Part shown: positions 23,013 to 35,549 of the stretch, piece after piece
Numbering within the stretch: position 1 is the stretch's first letter
Layout of the letters: the number at the start of each line of letters is the position of its first letter
Assembly (NCBI RefSeq): GCF_001949145.1
Contig: NW_019091378.1
Location: 190,332-254,331 of the forward strand
Source: Acanthaster planci
Taxonomy: Eukaryota; Echinodermata; Asteroidea; Valvatida; Acanthasteridae
Length of the DNA: 64,000 nucleotides
Reading direction: 5' to 3'
The notes under the pieces: model-generated
Told to the model about the DNA's origin: nothing
Database searches by the model: none
Seen by the model: only the letters and a program-made list of their open reading frames with translations
Translations under genes and position numbers: made by a program

Positions 23013-26000
23013 TTCGAGAGATTTTGAGAGTGCCTGTTGGTGAAGAGCAGATTGCAGTGTTAAAACAGCAGCTCTGTGGTGTATAATCAGCACTTGGCAC
23101 CAACTGCAATAAATTCTAATTGCTTTAAACAGTTTCAACTTTAAAAAGTTTGATCTGACAAATGGATAGAATCTAAAATTTTTCTAAAAGATGAGAAGCA
23201 ACTTGGGTTTGGAATTATGGGTTGCAATTTAACAATTGACAACGTGGATGAGTTTGAAATGATAAATCACAGGAAATGTAGATACCATCCTAAGGTAATC
23301 GTTTCTGAAGAAACTGAGTAAATCAAGTTTCACAAGTATTAATTTTTAAATAAAATGAGGTTTCTTGAAATGTCTTTGTACTGGTAGCTTACCACTAAAT
23401 TTTGAGATTGAATTTAGAGTTTGTATTTTACAGGTAAACATGGTAAAAGACTGAAAAAAAAAATGGTTGTGATTTATGCCTTATTGATGTTCTTTATCAT
23501 AACTCCTACATATGGAAATAGACTATTGATTCATGCATTCTTTCCATCATAAGTTGCCCTACATTACCAAAATAGTCCAATTTAAAGTGGTCAAAAATAA
23601 ATACTGGTTGAGATCTATTTTTCAGGAATTGCTTTTCACATTGCTCTGTAGTACATAAATGTGCCTGAAAATTCAATAAACCTACATGTAACTTATATGC
23701 ATTGGTTTCCTTTTTTGGTTTGTGCCAGTGCTGATTATACACATTACTGCCAGGTACCAGATTGGTAAATGCGGGTCCTCCTGTTTGGAGTCTACACATG
23801 GTTATCATGCTCAGATTTTGGAAGATATTGAAAAAATTTACAAGAATTCAAATAGACACATGAATATATCTACCGTACGTGCACATGTACGTGCATACAT
23901 TGTACCCTATACAGTTCAAGGTGCAAACAACCCTGTAAGTTTTGTGTTTCACAAAGAAATTAAGATGTACTTTGTTTATTTTCCTAAAAACTTGTGCACT
24001 TGACACTTTCTGCAAGCCACGAAGAACAAAGATTCATTTACCAATCCAGTACCCAGCCACAACAGGCAACAATAGGAAATGGTCACTGAAAAAAAAACCA
24101 AGCCTCACAAAGAAGTTTTGGAGTGCAGTGCAGAGCTACATGCACAGGTTTTAGATGATAACACTCTCTGTGAACGTGAAAACTGAGCAACGCCTTCAAG
24201 TTGTTTTAAGAATTGCTCAGAATGCCCTTGGAAGGCTGAAGGACTTCAAGAATGCACACCATACTGTAGATTACATGTACATGTATAATGAATATTTGAC
24301 TGAAAGATTTGGAGCTTGTGGTGTGGCATTTGCTTTGAAGAAATATACATGTAGGAATAAGAATCAGGCTGCTTTGAGCGACTGAACAGTAATTTCTTGT
24401 TCTTCTGCCAATTCCATTACTTAAAGCGAAGTCCTTCAAAGCAACAGTGTTGAGGCTGTGAGGCTTGGTTTTACAAGTACATGTATTTTGCCATACATGT
24501 AAATGGCACTATTGTTTTTTTTCAAATGTTCATTGCAAAAGTTCACAGTCCTTCATCACGGAGTCACTGGTAACACACAAGTGTTCGATTTCCAGTTCTG
24601 CGAGATGGATCCTTCAATTTCCATACATCAAGAATGCATACTGATGTCAGATCAAATAATTTATATGTGGATTTCTATGCAGCTCAAATTTTGACAGCAT
24701 TGGTCGAGGTGATCCAACTCGTCTGGCAGCTTCAACTAATTATCCCCTGATTGTGTATTCCTCTGGCTGAACATCTCCACTTCAATGGCTGAATTTGGCT
24801 CCCCGATGTTACAGGTACTGTATCTTGTCATGGCATTGTAAGTTTTCAGCAGGGATGAGATATGGTTGGTGGCTGCCTGTGATGTATGACGAGCCTGGTA
24901 TCCTGTTGGGAATCATGCTGTGCTTCTAGTGAGGACTTGATGACCATGTTAAAGCCTCAAGTGAGCTGGTTACAGTGTATCCAGTGAATATTTCAATGAC
25001 TTCCCCTGTGCTGGGAGCCTTTGAAGGTATCATGTCATGTTTCTCTCACACACATATTAGAGTTACACTCCAGATTATCCAGTGGTAAGTGAGGAGCTTC
25101 AGTCGGGGAAGACTTAGTCATCCACAGAACTCATCCAAAAAAGGTCATCTGTGAGCTATAGATTTCTTATTTCCAACAATTCCAAGCAGTGCTTTTGTTG
25201 CCACGGCCATGTTGACCATGCGTTGATGCAGACATGCATCAAAGTAAAATTGGGCACCATGTATACCATGCTGCAAAGACTGGAAGAGCTCCACTGCTAA
25301 ACAGTGAAGAACGTCACGTTGGCCAATGGTTGCTGTGTAACTACATGTACGTGCAGAACGGCTCACATATTCAAAGCTGCATATCAACACAAATCCTAGC
25401 AGTTACCATTGCGTTGAGATGTCACACATACAAATGCACATCATGGGCAGGAACCAAGTCAAGAAATGCATGAACTCTGCTGCTGATTGCCAGAGAGCAG
25501 GAGATTACCAGGGTGCTTCAGTTGTTCCAAGACAAGTCTCTAAATGTCCAGAGCTGCCCTGTATGAAGATTACTTCAGAATGGTATCAGATCTTGACAGC
25601 TGTTGTGGGGAGGTTTCTGGAGCTGAACTCAGGGTCCACTTTCCTGCTTGAAATCATGCAGAGGTGTGGCATGTAGATGTGTACCGGCGTGAGGTATCAT
25701 GGAATCTAAAGATGGAATAAAAAGGGACAAACAATTACATTTAGTGTGTCAGATATATTTTACCAGTCCCCCTTTCATAAAAAATGTGAAGGATGCGTTC
25801 CCAACTTTGTGTGAAATGCTGAAACACTTCCGTGAATCGCTTCATCTGTTCCATGTGAATTCTTTTGTGTCCTCATAAGAATTCAGAGGCACATTTGCCT
25901 TCTAGCAGACTTCTGTACAGCTGGAAGAGTCAACTTACCGTTCATACTGAAAGGCATCAATAAAAATGGCTGGTACTTATTCATCAAATTACTTGCTCAT

Positions 26001-26993
26001 GTCAACAAGACACCCCAACATGAACTAAAACCCTCCAGCCACAATCTGAAAGAGTGACCTGGATAGTCTTGTCTTGGATGGCCTATTACATGTATGTTCC
26101 CTTACAAACGATTTCTTTAGACTATTCACGTCCGATATGACACCAAGGCCAACACTGATTACATAGACCTTTTATATTACACGTCTACCTCCTTGTATGG
26201 TAACTTTAATTGGCAACTACATTAAGTCCAGTCACACATGAGCATACCATGTACATGTACTTGGAACATTTGATTTGCACAACACTCACTGTATAACCTA
26301 CCATGTACACTGTAACTCATGGCTACTGCCATCCATGGTAAATGGTGAGCTAACGCTGATGGCAAACATCTGGTTTACTCAGGAGAATAACAAGGTGCTG
26401 GAGTGATGCAGAGCCAGACTGACAAATATCATGGTCTCATCAAGAGGTCCTGCAAAAAAAAAAGAAAATGTAAATATTAAAAAAGTTTAAATCATTCAAT
26501 GCATAAAAAAAGGAACATGTTGCTCCCAATGCTACCAGTATGTAAAAACATTGCTTTCTCACTTCCCTGCTCAGAGTGGATACTGTACTTGGTTCTGTCC
26601 TAGTTTTACCACAAACTTGATGAGTTTACTTCATCCCTCAAAGATGGTCTATATCTACATGGTCCGGTGTACACATGTAACTGTGTTTCCTGATGATCAA
26701 CTTCACACAGTCAAGGAAGGCTGGGGGGAGCAAGGTGTCAAGGTCAATTTTTGTTCAACTAATGGAAGAAAGGCGAGCTTTCTGTCTGTTCCATTGTCTT
26801 TTTCTTAAAAGAGCACATAAAATGACAGTAAAGGTAGTCACACCCCTCAGAAAGGCCATAAAACGTTACGAAACAATGTCAAAATTTGGTTCCGGATCCA
26901 TCCTTGCGTATAATCTTCAAAGCTTGACAGAAGCTCTTTTGCAACAATCTTCTCATAAGACCTTATTAACTTAATGCAGTTGAAGCATAACGT

Positions 26994-27049
26994 GTACATG
27001 TACATGTACACAAATGTAACATTTACACATGTACATGTAATACATGTAC
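26994..27049. repeat. (ACATGT)n hexamer cluster
   Basis: Several runs of the self-complementary hexamer ACATGT/TACATG lie close together (GTACATGTACATGTAC and variants). Similar clusters recur at 28001-28041, 29433-29453, 29699-29725, 30391-30409 and 30591-30607. Confidence 0.8.
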
Positions 27050-28000
27050 TATCAAGGAAAAGAAATGATCGTCAGTAGGAAAAGGAACCGGAACCACCTT
27101 TAGCCTCACGTACTGCTGACATGCATTAAACAGACTGCCCTGTGATTCATAAACAGTAGACTAACGCCGACAGATGATGTTAGGAGTCACACTCACTATA
27201 TCAATACATCACATTGCCTTACATCTTGGGGTGTACAAAGAACATCCCTTTGCATGTACAAATTACTGTAAGTATGCAAGGCATACCGGTACAGTACCGC
27301 CCACATGTACAATGTATGTCCACGTACATGTACATGTACATGCAGTTCCTCCATTCATCCTTGAGGAACGTGCAAGAACCCCACATTGAAATACATGAGT
27401 GTGCGAGGGACAAGCATGCGTCAAACCAGGCAAGTCGAGGAGCTCACATGCCTCATGTACATGTAATCTCCCCAAGTCTGCCAGGAATGAGTGAGAAACG
27501 TGAAAGCAGGGAAGTGCGAGCAACAACGAGCGAGATCCTCGTGGAGCATGATGTTTGCAGTCCGATTTGACCATAAGGCGCAGGCGAAAGGGTGACTTGA
27601 CAACTGGAATGATCTTTCCTTTGCTTCTCAAAAGAATCAATTCAAAGAGAGACTAAAGTTGTACAATATTTTTAACATATTTATTCAAAGAAGCTGAAAA
27701 AAATGCCTGATCTTAAAAAGATGGAAACAACTGTCATGTGCCAAAAACTCACTTTCAAAAAATGTGTGACGACTAGTGCAACATGGTGCACTAGGTATTG
27801 GTTGAAACTTTTGAAACTACTTGTACTTTTTGGTAGTTTTTAAGTAAACTTTCAGTAATTTTGGCTTATCAACATCAAAGGAATAAAATCAAGAGAAAAG
27901 GGGCCATATGTGGATGACATGATGCAGTCACACGTGGTTTGACTTCAGGTAACCACACTCTGTATGAACACCTGTGCGCATGTGGGTGTCCAGCAGCTGG

Positions 28001-28041
28001 CATGTACTCATACATGTACATGTACATGTATGTACATGTGT
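28001..28041. repeat. (ACATGT)n hexamer run
   Basis: Near-continuous TACATGTACATGTA repeats over about 35 bases ending in GTGTACC. It is self-complementary, so it can form a hairpin or cruciform. Confidence 0.8.
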
Positions 28042-28289
28042 ACCACCTAGAAATGTTTCATGCATGGTTTTCAGCGATATCACTATGATACATGAAAATT
28101 AACCTACATACATACATGTACACGTACAGTACTATACAGTTTGGGGCAAAATCATGAGTTCCTTGTTGGTCAACTGAAAATTAAATTCAGGCAATCAGTT
28201 TTCAAACACCCCTGCCCCAAGTGCAACTACATTTACATGTTTGAAAATTTGGCCAGCCCAGCCTTACTGATAAACATTCTGAGAGTAAT

Positions 28290-28535
28290 GCAAACATGGC
28301 CGTTTTGGGCGTGACTGTACATGTAAGTGCGGTAGCATACAAGTACATTTCCATGCTGATTGAGTCAATGTACATGCACTCCAGAGAAAAAGAATACATC
28401 AGCAAGTTGGGAGGAGCAAACGACTTGGCCACAGAGGTTGCAAACATGCACAATACTCAACCACTCATCACTGGCACGCCATATGCTACCACGACAAAAC
28501 ACGCACCAGGACAGTCACTTATATAGATGCCAATG
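28290..28535 (+). pseudogene. Decayed partial copy of the TMEM151-like gene
   Basis: This segment matches codons about 577-655 of the intact + strand gene at 35550-38159. The residues following LIES align as SREK.YISKLGGA..LAT.VANM.NTQPLIT, and the DNA match over about 28376-28520 is high. A one-base deletion near 28470 (CACTGGCAC against CACTTGGCAC in the intact gene) shifts the frame just before a conserved WHA.CYH segment, which continues in another frame to about 28535. A 6-base insertion sits near 28369. No exon borders or other parts of the gene are visible around it. It is probably a decayed tandem duplicate; a sequencing error in a real second gene is less likely. Confidence 0.82.
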
Positions 28536-28810
28536 GTACAAGAAGTTTTGGTTGAAAGTCATCTGTTACAAACTTCTTGTATTAATTATAATTTTCCATA
28601 TACATTGTAATATTGCCATAATATCCCAACGGATTCATTACATTGAGTGCAAGTACCCTTGACAAGCAGTAGAGCAGTAGAGACAAGAAACTGTAAAAAC
28701 AATTCGAAACGTTGGCAGTCATGTCACAATTGTAGAACTGTCCATAAATTTATGCATTTTTCCAGGCTCATGCTAACATTGCTATGAAAGGGTCTGACTG
28801 ACAATGTTTT

Positions 28811-29012
28811 AAGGAACAGGTTTCATTCCCAACGGGAATCTCAATTATTGATTGAATCCTCTGTGTTCGAACTGAAACAGGATGTTCTTGCAGACTTACA
28901 TGTATTGTTTCAAGGAACAGGTTTCATTCCTAACGGGAATCTCAATTATTGATTGAACCATCTGTGTTCGAACTGAAACAGGATGTTCTTGTGGACTTAC
29001 CCCCGGTACATG
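28811..29012 (+). repeat. 101-bp tandem duplication
   Basis: Two nearly identical copies, 28811-28911 and 28912-29012, each start AAGGAACAGGTTTCATTCC and contain the inverted word ATTCCC..GGGAAT and a GTTCGAAC palindrome. They differ by only a few substitutions, so the duplication is recent. No gene. Confidence 0.85.
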
Positions 29013-29754
29013 TATTGTACCGTTTCTGTTGTTCATGTATTGTCAACAATTTGTTTCCACATATTGGCCTTGTACAATGATTCAATGTTATGACATCAGT
29101 AACGGAAGGCCTATCTTCTGCAAGAACCTTCCTTGATTCCCGAGTGACAAATGCTTTGCTGACAAACACATACATGTACATACATGTAAGTAAGATTTGA
29201 AGCTTTGCTTTGGTTCTTTTAAGAACCACACCTCGTCCAAAAGAGATTGATTCCATGGTGTACGGGCTGCAAACCCAGTTCTTATTTCTCAAACACATAC
29301 ATTTTGTACATGTACAGGTAAAAGTAGACGTAACTGCAACCTTTACTCAGGAAATTGCCTTTCATTTTGCAAGATTGGGATTGGAGCATGCAAAAACAAA
29401 AAACCCTGAAATGCGAGTCTGATGCACCAACTACATGTACATGTACATGTAAGCCTACACGGCACAGGTCCAAGTCCCTTAAGTAGGCAAAAGGAAACTT
29501 TACATGTACATGTATGTTAATCACTGGATGCTGGATGATGTGAAAACACACACAGTCCTGATCTACATATACATGTACAGGTATATGTCTGTAAGGAAGG
29601 CTGTATATGAACATGTAGGTCACAGTTATTTAGTTAATTTTTTTCTTTTCCTGGCATTTGTTGATGGTTTACTTTGTATAGCCCTTGTTCTTACTTAATG
29701 TACATGTACATGTATGTACATGTAGATGTCCTGTCTTTGTATTGTGTATTTCTG

Positions 29755-29786
29755 ATGAATGCCAAATAAATAACAATAACAATAAT
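29755..29786 (+). mobile_element. Retroelement-like 3' tail
   Basis: GATGAATGCCAAATAAATAACAATAACAATAA-type sequence combines an AATAAA signal with a short tandem A/T-rich tail, as at the 3' end of many animal LINEs. No reverse-transcriptase frame is seen upstream, so this would be a heavily truncated copy. Confidence 0.3.
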
Positions 29787-31775
29787 TCAAATTTCAATCA
29801 AATTGCTTTGACGTACATGTACATGTAAAATGGTTATTTAATCCTCCTTTGCAAAGTCATATTCTTGAACCAGTTGTCCTATCAGTCAAAACCAGTCAAA
29901 TTTCCCATACATGTATGAGTCTGTGTAATGGGGGAAGGAATTTTTGACTGCTTTTGATAGTTACAATAAAAGGAGGGTTAACAAGGAATTGGTCACTGTT
30001 AGCCATATCATGACTAACATGGCAGCTTTTCTTCGCAACGACCACAGCCATTTGCCTGGACCTTACTATGGTTCAAATTAGGACGGTTCAACTTTATCAT
30101 GCAATCCATTAACATTGTCATTACATGTACATGAGCAAATATGAAAGTAATGACACATTTTGACATGCTTCTTTCATGAATAATTAATTGGCATAATCCC
30201 CTGCCCATTTTCTCAGCAGTTTCACATTGTTCATGTTGTTGGTTGTCTTATAAGGCCCAAAAAAACAGAATTACAGGAGTCACAGAAACTTACATCCTTG
30301 ATTTTGGTTGCAAAGTTCACAAACTGTAAGTACGGTAAGCGTGCATTCTCAAAACATGCTACATGTAGCTACTATACATGTACACTATATACATGTACAT
30401 GTACATGTAGTTCTACATGAAGGTAGTGTACAGAGAACAGAGCCATTCCACAAAATTTGGAGGGGCAAAAAGAGGGGAAATATAGATATATGTACTGTAC
30501 ATGTAGGTCAGGCATGTCAGGACTTTCACTTGTTCACCTTTTTGAACTAGTTTATTAAGAAACCATTTGGAAGTTCGTTACAGGTACTTGTACATGTACA
30601 TGTACCTACACGTACAGGTACCTTACTCACTCCCCCAGCACTTTGCACTACAATTACATGGGAGTGCTTTGCAACTTGAACTATTTACTTCTAGTAAGAA
30701 ATAAAATGCAGTAAAATCTGAACAACTCAGACCTTGGAGGAAAAGCTAAAAATTGTGTCATCTGAAGTTTGAGTTTAAAAAGTTCCTGAATCATGAAGTC
30801 ATAATAGCCTAGGTATCCATGTAATCCAATTCAACTCCCTCTGAAGTGTTAACATTTTTATGATTGGTTTCCTTCCTTTTTTATAAATTCTAATGGAGCA
30901 TACTTTTGCTGACAAATCATCGTTTTTATGACATTTTGTGTTGTTACCTGAAAGTTTCTTTTCTTTGAATAAACCGACAGTAAATACTGTATATGTACAT
31001 TACATGTACCTTCATGAGGCAAAAAGATTCCAGGCAATTTTGGTTTATCATGTTTGCAGCACAATGCACTGCATACAGTCACGGCTTGTTTTCACTTGGG
31101 TCAGCAACATTGCCTACATGTACATGCAGACTACAATTGGGTCCGTGACTGTAATTAGGCTATCTTGATAGCCAATATTTGTTGCAATTATCTAATGCTT
31201 TTTTATTTTTTAAAGACAATTTATCGGCAAGTAAAAAAAAAAAGGGTGTTTGCCTTTCTGAAATGTTCTGTTGACAGTGGCTGGGGGCAGTTTCAGGTAA
31301 TGAAATCGACAAAATGGAACCTGTAATCAATGGTCAGGTTGTGGGTACCAGCACCTAGGTACCTGGCACAGCTCTAATTACAACCCATCATTGTGGGCCT
31401 CAATAATAGAGTATTTAGAAATAAATAAATAGATGCATACAGTAAACACACAACGTACCTGATCACCATGCGCATGTACATGTATACAAGTATGCATCAT
31501 GGCAGCTGACTTTGACTTGGTGACTCTGATTACTTCTGATTCCTCCAGCACACACCAGGCAGGATTGGAAGGACCACATGTGGATGTGCTGTTATCTTGA
31601 AGACAAAAATATAAAAAAGAGAAGTCAGGATTTGAATGGAATGAGAAACATCTGAATGTGCACTGCGACCACTGCAGCTTCTATCTGGTCAAGTCTTAAA
31701 GTGCTGTTCCTCCAGCTGCTTTTGAAACCAGTACGGCACTGAGCATGCCCAGTGAGTGCTTTATGGTTGTTTCTC

Positions 31776-31810
31776 CTGAGGACGGCCAGAGAATCCTGGC
31801 CGAAACGTCG
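31776..31810 (+). other. Hammerhead-like hairpin motif
   Basis: CTGAGGA (31776-31782) is followed by a 7-bp stem, CGGCCAG pairing with CTGGCCG (31783-31789 and 31796-31802), and then AAACGTCG. The order CTGANGA, stem II, GAAAC is that of a hammerhead ribozyme core, but the register here has an extra C or lacks the G before AAA. Similar motifs mark Penelope-like retroelement ends. I regard it as a decayed remnant or look-alike. Confidence 0.3.
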
Positions 31811-34279
31811 AATTGATACACACCGGTTCTTCTCAGAAGCACACCTCTTCTGAAAGGATACATTTAGTTTCCATGGTGTACTGCAAACCTACAGCTCATG
31901 TACATGTAACCTCCACCATGTGTGACTTTGAGCCAATACAGTTTACATGAGGTAATAACGCTATATGGGTTTTTAAGTAGAACTAGATAGGTAAATGCTA
32001 TTCTGTTCTGTTTGCAGTGAAATTGTTATAAGGAAGGGTCAGTAGCATAAATTTGTGCCAGGAATTTGAGTTACTGGTAATTGTGGGACGGTGAGAGGGG
32101 GAAAAGTTCAAAAGGGAGGGGGCTGACACAAGATGCCACTGTGTGGGGTGATGTTCATCATACAGCACATTACATGTATGTTTCCAATTTTTGTACGCGC
32201 CCTGCCATACTCCCCCCTGCTTCCAAAATGGTCGAGCCAATATGAGACTAGTGTGGTTCAATGACCACAGATTTCCCTGATGTCTCTCGAAAGAATCTTG
32301 ATGAGAATAGTCGGAATCATTGGGCCTGGTATCCAAACTAATATCGAACGTTCATTATGCTGTGCCTGTATTAGTGATGTTTAGTACAGTATGTGTGACG
32401 TATCGCGCAAATGTACACGTAGCAGCCACTGAATGCAGAAGTGTGCGGCTCATCTCGTGATGAGAGGCAAGGATGGAATTGAAAAAGCTCTGATTTTTTT
32501 TTCACAAAAGTGGGTTGCATGGGACTTTAAAATATGTACATGTACAGTGGTACATGTAGTCTATTGCTACCTGTTTTCTTACAGTCAGACATGCAGATAA
32601 ATTACTGAATTGAACGATGGCTAAATTTCAAACTTAGCCGCGTGTTGAATGTTCATAGTGACATCATGCCGACCTCGAGAATGGATTTTCACGGGAAGAT
32701 TCATTAACTTCATTTTAATGGAAAGGGATGAATGATGTCAGTGAATGTTTTCTGAATCTTATTGATTTGAATATTTATAGTATTCACAGAAATCAACTGA
32801 CAATTTATTTCATCAAGGTCCCAATTTTTTTATTCAAAAATCTTGATTTTTCTCACCCACTCTTAAGTTCAGATCAAATTCTACATGTACACTGTATTTT
32901 GGTTAGATCTTTCTGAAGTGCAAATAACACAAAATTTTGTAACAAACTTGTGGCTAGATACATGTATGCCAGTGGATTTATAATAATGTATTACAATTTA
33001 TCAACTTGAGATAACTTCATTAAATGTTTATCTTGGATTTTTTGAGACTTTTTCTGAGACTTTGTAATGTGTATTAAGGTGGGGGTAACTTAGCTGAATT
33101 CTTGCCTAATTTCCAAACACTGCCATTGTTGAATTTTGGATGAAATTTCATAGCACTGAAACAGTGTTCACAAAGGTTCAGCAGCATGTACGTGTACATG
33201 TACGTAAGTACGAAAGCCATAGGCCTATTACAAATTTACCAATATTGAACCAAATGAATTTGAAGTTTTTTAACAAGAGGCTTGGGAACACTGTATGAGG
33301 AACGTCCAGTGAAAGTCAGAGTGTACCACATTGGGAGCTCTATGACATTCTTGCACTAGCCCATGTGAAGCTGTCACATATTTCCATGATGACGATATTT
33401 CACTTTTATTTTTAATGCCAAAATTCACTGATTCTAGGAACAAAACCCAAACAAATACATGTACAACAAATGTCTTCCATTTTTTTAAATTTATTTTTCA
33501 CTAACTAAACATCAAAAGAGCAAAAACTGTCACTTACGAAGGGGATACATATAGGTGTGTATGTACATGTGAATTCATGTCCCGTATATCTGTATATCAA
33601 TGGTCTACAAGGGACAAGACAGACATGGAAGCTTGGTCAGGCCTGGCATAATGAGTACCAAAGTGTGATGTCACTGTGAACCAGAAAGTGCAGTGCAAAT
33701 GAATGGAGTCCATGCACATGTTGGTTCACGCGCTGGTTCTCGCGCTAATGCCCTTTACACATTTTGCGTGTGACATACATGTACATGTATTCACTTCGGT
33801 ACTCTATATAAATTTATGCTTGGCCCGACCTTTATCATGGTGCTTCCATGTTTGTCTAGTCCCCCTGTAGACCATTTAAAATAGTAATACAACTTTTTAT
33901 ATTGATAAAAGGGAACAAACTATTATTCCTTCCACCGCCAGTTTGATTGTTTGGTCATGTTGGTTACATGTACATTACTTTGAACAGTAGAAAAGTAAGA
34001 TGGCTGCCCATACAGGTCTAGTCTAGTATGTAGTAAGTAGTATAAAAAGGCCCCAAGGCTAATGTCTGACTGTCATGACTGTTGAGATGCAGAATCTTCA
34101 AATCTTTTTCAGCTAATGGAACCCTGAAAATATAAAACTTCTTACCGGTTACTTGCTGTTGACATTAGCTAACATTCAACTCCTTAACAGCCTAGTAGCA
34201 ACATGTAAAATAATTCCACAGAAAGATGAGATAAATTGAAGTTACCGCCATGTGCTTTTGGGCTTCCTGTCATGCGTAC

Positions 34280-35377
34280 TGCATGCCCAAAATTTGTCGT
34301 GGGGGCAGGGCACCAATGTCATGACGTGTTAAAGCCGGTTACCAGCTGGTGTTGCTGAAATAGCTTGTAGAGTGAGGGCGCTCAACCTACCAGAACTCGC
34401 ATACGCGCTTTGCGAATTTTTTAAAATAAGCTTCAGCAAAATAGTGGGCTTTTCTCTTATGTTCGGACACTTTCATAAGGTTTTGCTTTCGTGTATGTGC
34501 ACCTCAGAAGAAATCTTGGCATAGGGTTTTCCAACCACCCATCGTCGTGCACGTCTCCGGCTTGGCTTCGTTTTTTGCCAAATCGACTTTGAAGTTAAAG
34601 CGGCAAAGGACAGCCACTCACCCGCACAAAAAGGCAGACGGCTGAAGATAGGCACAAAGCATCGATCCTACTGACCGATGAGTATATATCTGATCTCTTC
34701 TGTAATTCAACTGCTTCTAATATGACTTGCATCCAAATTCCGCTCGAGTTGAGAGGTGTTAAACTTTAGCAAATTCGCCGCACGAATGTTTGATTTGACC
34801 TAAAAAAATTCCCATTTGTGTTCGCTTTCGCGCAAAGTAGGAACCGGCCTTTCAATGCAACGTTTGCCTTGCCTTGTGGCCGGTTCATAGTTCAGGTCAA
34901 AGAGAAGCAAAACGAATGCCACAAATTGCTTGCAGCAGACTCATTGCCTAAGTTGAAAATGACTTGTGTTCAACTTTTGCCAATTCGAAGCATGAACATT
35001 TTTGGTCTGGTGTCAAAATTTCGCGTTCGCGCTTGCTTTCGACTTGCCAAAACATGAATTAGTCTTCAAAACAGAACCGAAAGCACTTAACGCTTTCGAG
35101 ATTAGAGAAGAGGCTTGCCCTTCTCCACACAAAAAGCGGCAGATTCTGTTTTTATTGAGAAAAACGCGGTTCAGGGAGTGTTTGTGTCTTTATGTTCGCA
35201 GTGTTTCCTTTTGGACCATTCAAAATAGTTTCCGTATTGCGAAATGACAAGAGGAACAAGGGATTTCCTTGAACGTGTAAAACGAAAACAGGAACTTAAA
35301 CTTGAAACTGCGTTTGACTGTCCGGGGTACTGACAAATCAGGCAGGAAATATTACTTTCAGCTTGTTTGGGAAAGGG
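34280..35377 (+). other. CpG-richer upstream region of the membrane-protein gene
   Basis: From about 34280 the sequence becomes visibly richer in CpG (many TTCGC, GCGAA and CGC words) and loses the TACATGTA words that fill the preceding DNA. A diverged duplication lies within it (about 34760-34850 and 34972-35055). It contains GGGATTTCC at 35260-35268, which resembles a Rel/NF-kB half-consensus; this is suggestive only. Short open frames here are not credible genes. Confidence 0.45.
34760..35055 (+). repeat. Diverged direct duplication in the upstream region
   Basis: Bases about 34760-34850 (AACTTTAGCAAATTCG.. TTCGCTTTCG) align with about 34972-35055 (AACTTTTGCCAATTCG.. TTCGCGCTTGCTTTCG), offset about 212 bases. 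No frame is kept. It may be duplicated regulatory sequence. Confidence 0.5.
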
Positions 35378-35385
35378 TATATAAA
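35378..35385 (+). promoter_or_regulatory. TATA box of the TMEM151-like gene
   Basis: TATATAAA sits in a GGG-flanked context 172 bases before the ATG at 35550. A start site about 30 bases downstream (near 35408) would give a leader of roughly 140 bases with no intron needed. Position, sequence and the following intact frame support it. TATA promoters are often found on inducible genes, but the inducer is unknown. Confidence 0.6.
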
Positions 35386-35549
35386 GGGAACGCCACTAAA
35401 CTGGCCAAGCAATTTTCTGTATTTGCGCTCAGCCTAAACAGCTCATCATTCTCTCCTCGAACACTTACCATAATCACTTTGAGCTATACCCTCCAGCCAC
35501 TGAACCGTTTGGGGTGAAAACGATACAAGGCTAGAATATTTGTCACAAT

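Larger units (their letters stand above)
23013..28289. other. Non-coding region entering the ACATGT-rich zone
   Basis: No gene recognised. ACATGT/TACATGTA words become frequent, with clusters at 26994-27049 and 28001-28041. Open frames rich in Tyr-Met or His-Val are read-outs of these hexamers. Confidence 0.5.
29013..34279. other. Non-coding region dense in TACATGTA repeats
   Basis: No gene recognised. TACATGTA or ACATGTACATGT words recur every few hundred bases. The numerous 60-118-codon frames here conflict with each other and are mostly hexamer read-outs. Confidence 0.5.

Noticed and set aside
22687-23109. Minus-strand 140-codon frame
   Set aside because: Only the part inside the dispersed repeat is shared with another locus; the rest has no domain, and the repeat explains the similarity.
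24079-24186. 36-codon ATG frame rich in Lys/Glu
   Set aside because: It looks somewhat coding in composition but is short, unsupported by splice sites and without a recognisable family.
27174-27640. Overlapping frames up to 125 codons on both strands with HVHVHV or YMYMYM runs
   Set aside because: These are translations of ACATGT hexamer repeats; the frames conflict with each other.
31998-32336. Minus-strand 112-codon frame
   Set aside because: It seems reminiscent of non-autonomous element sequence but I could not name a family, and no domain or second copy is present in the window.
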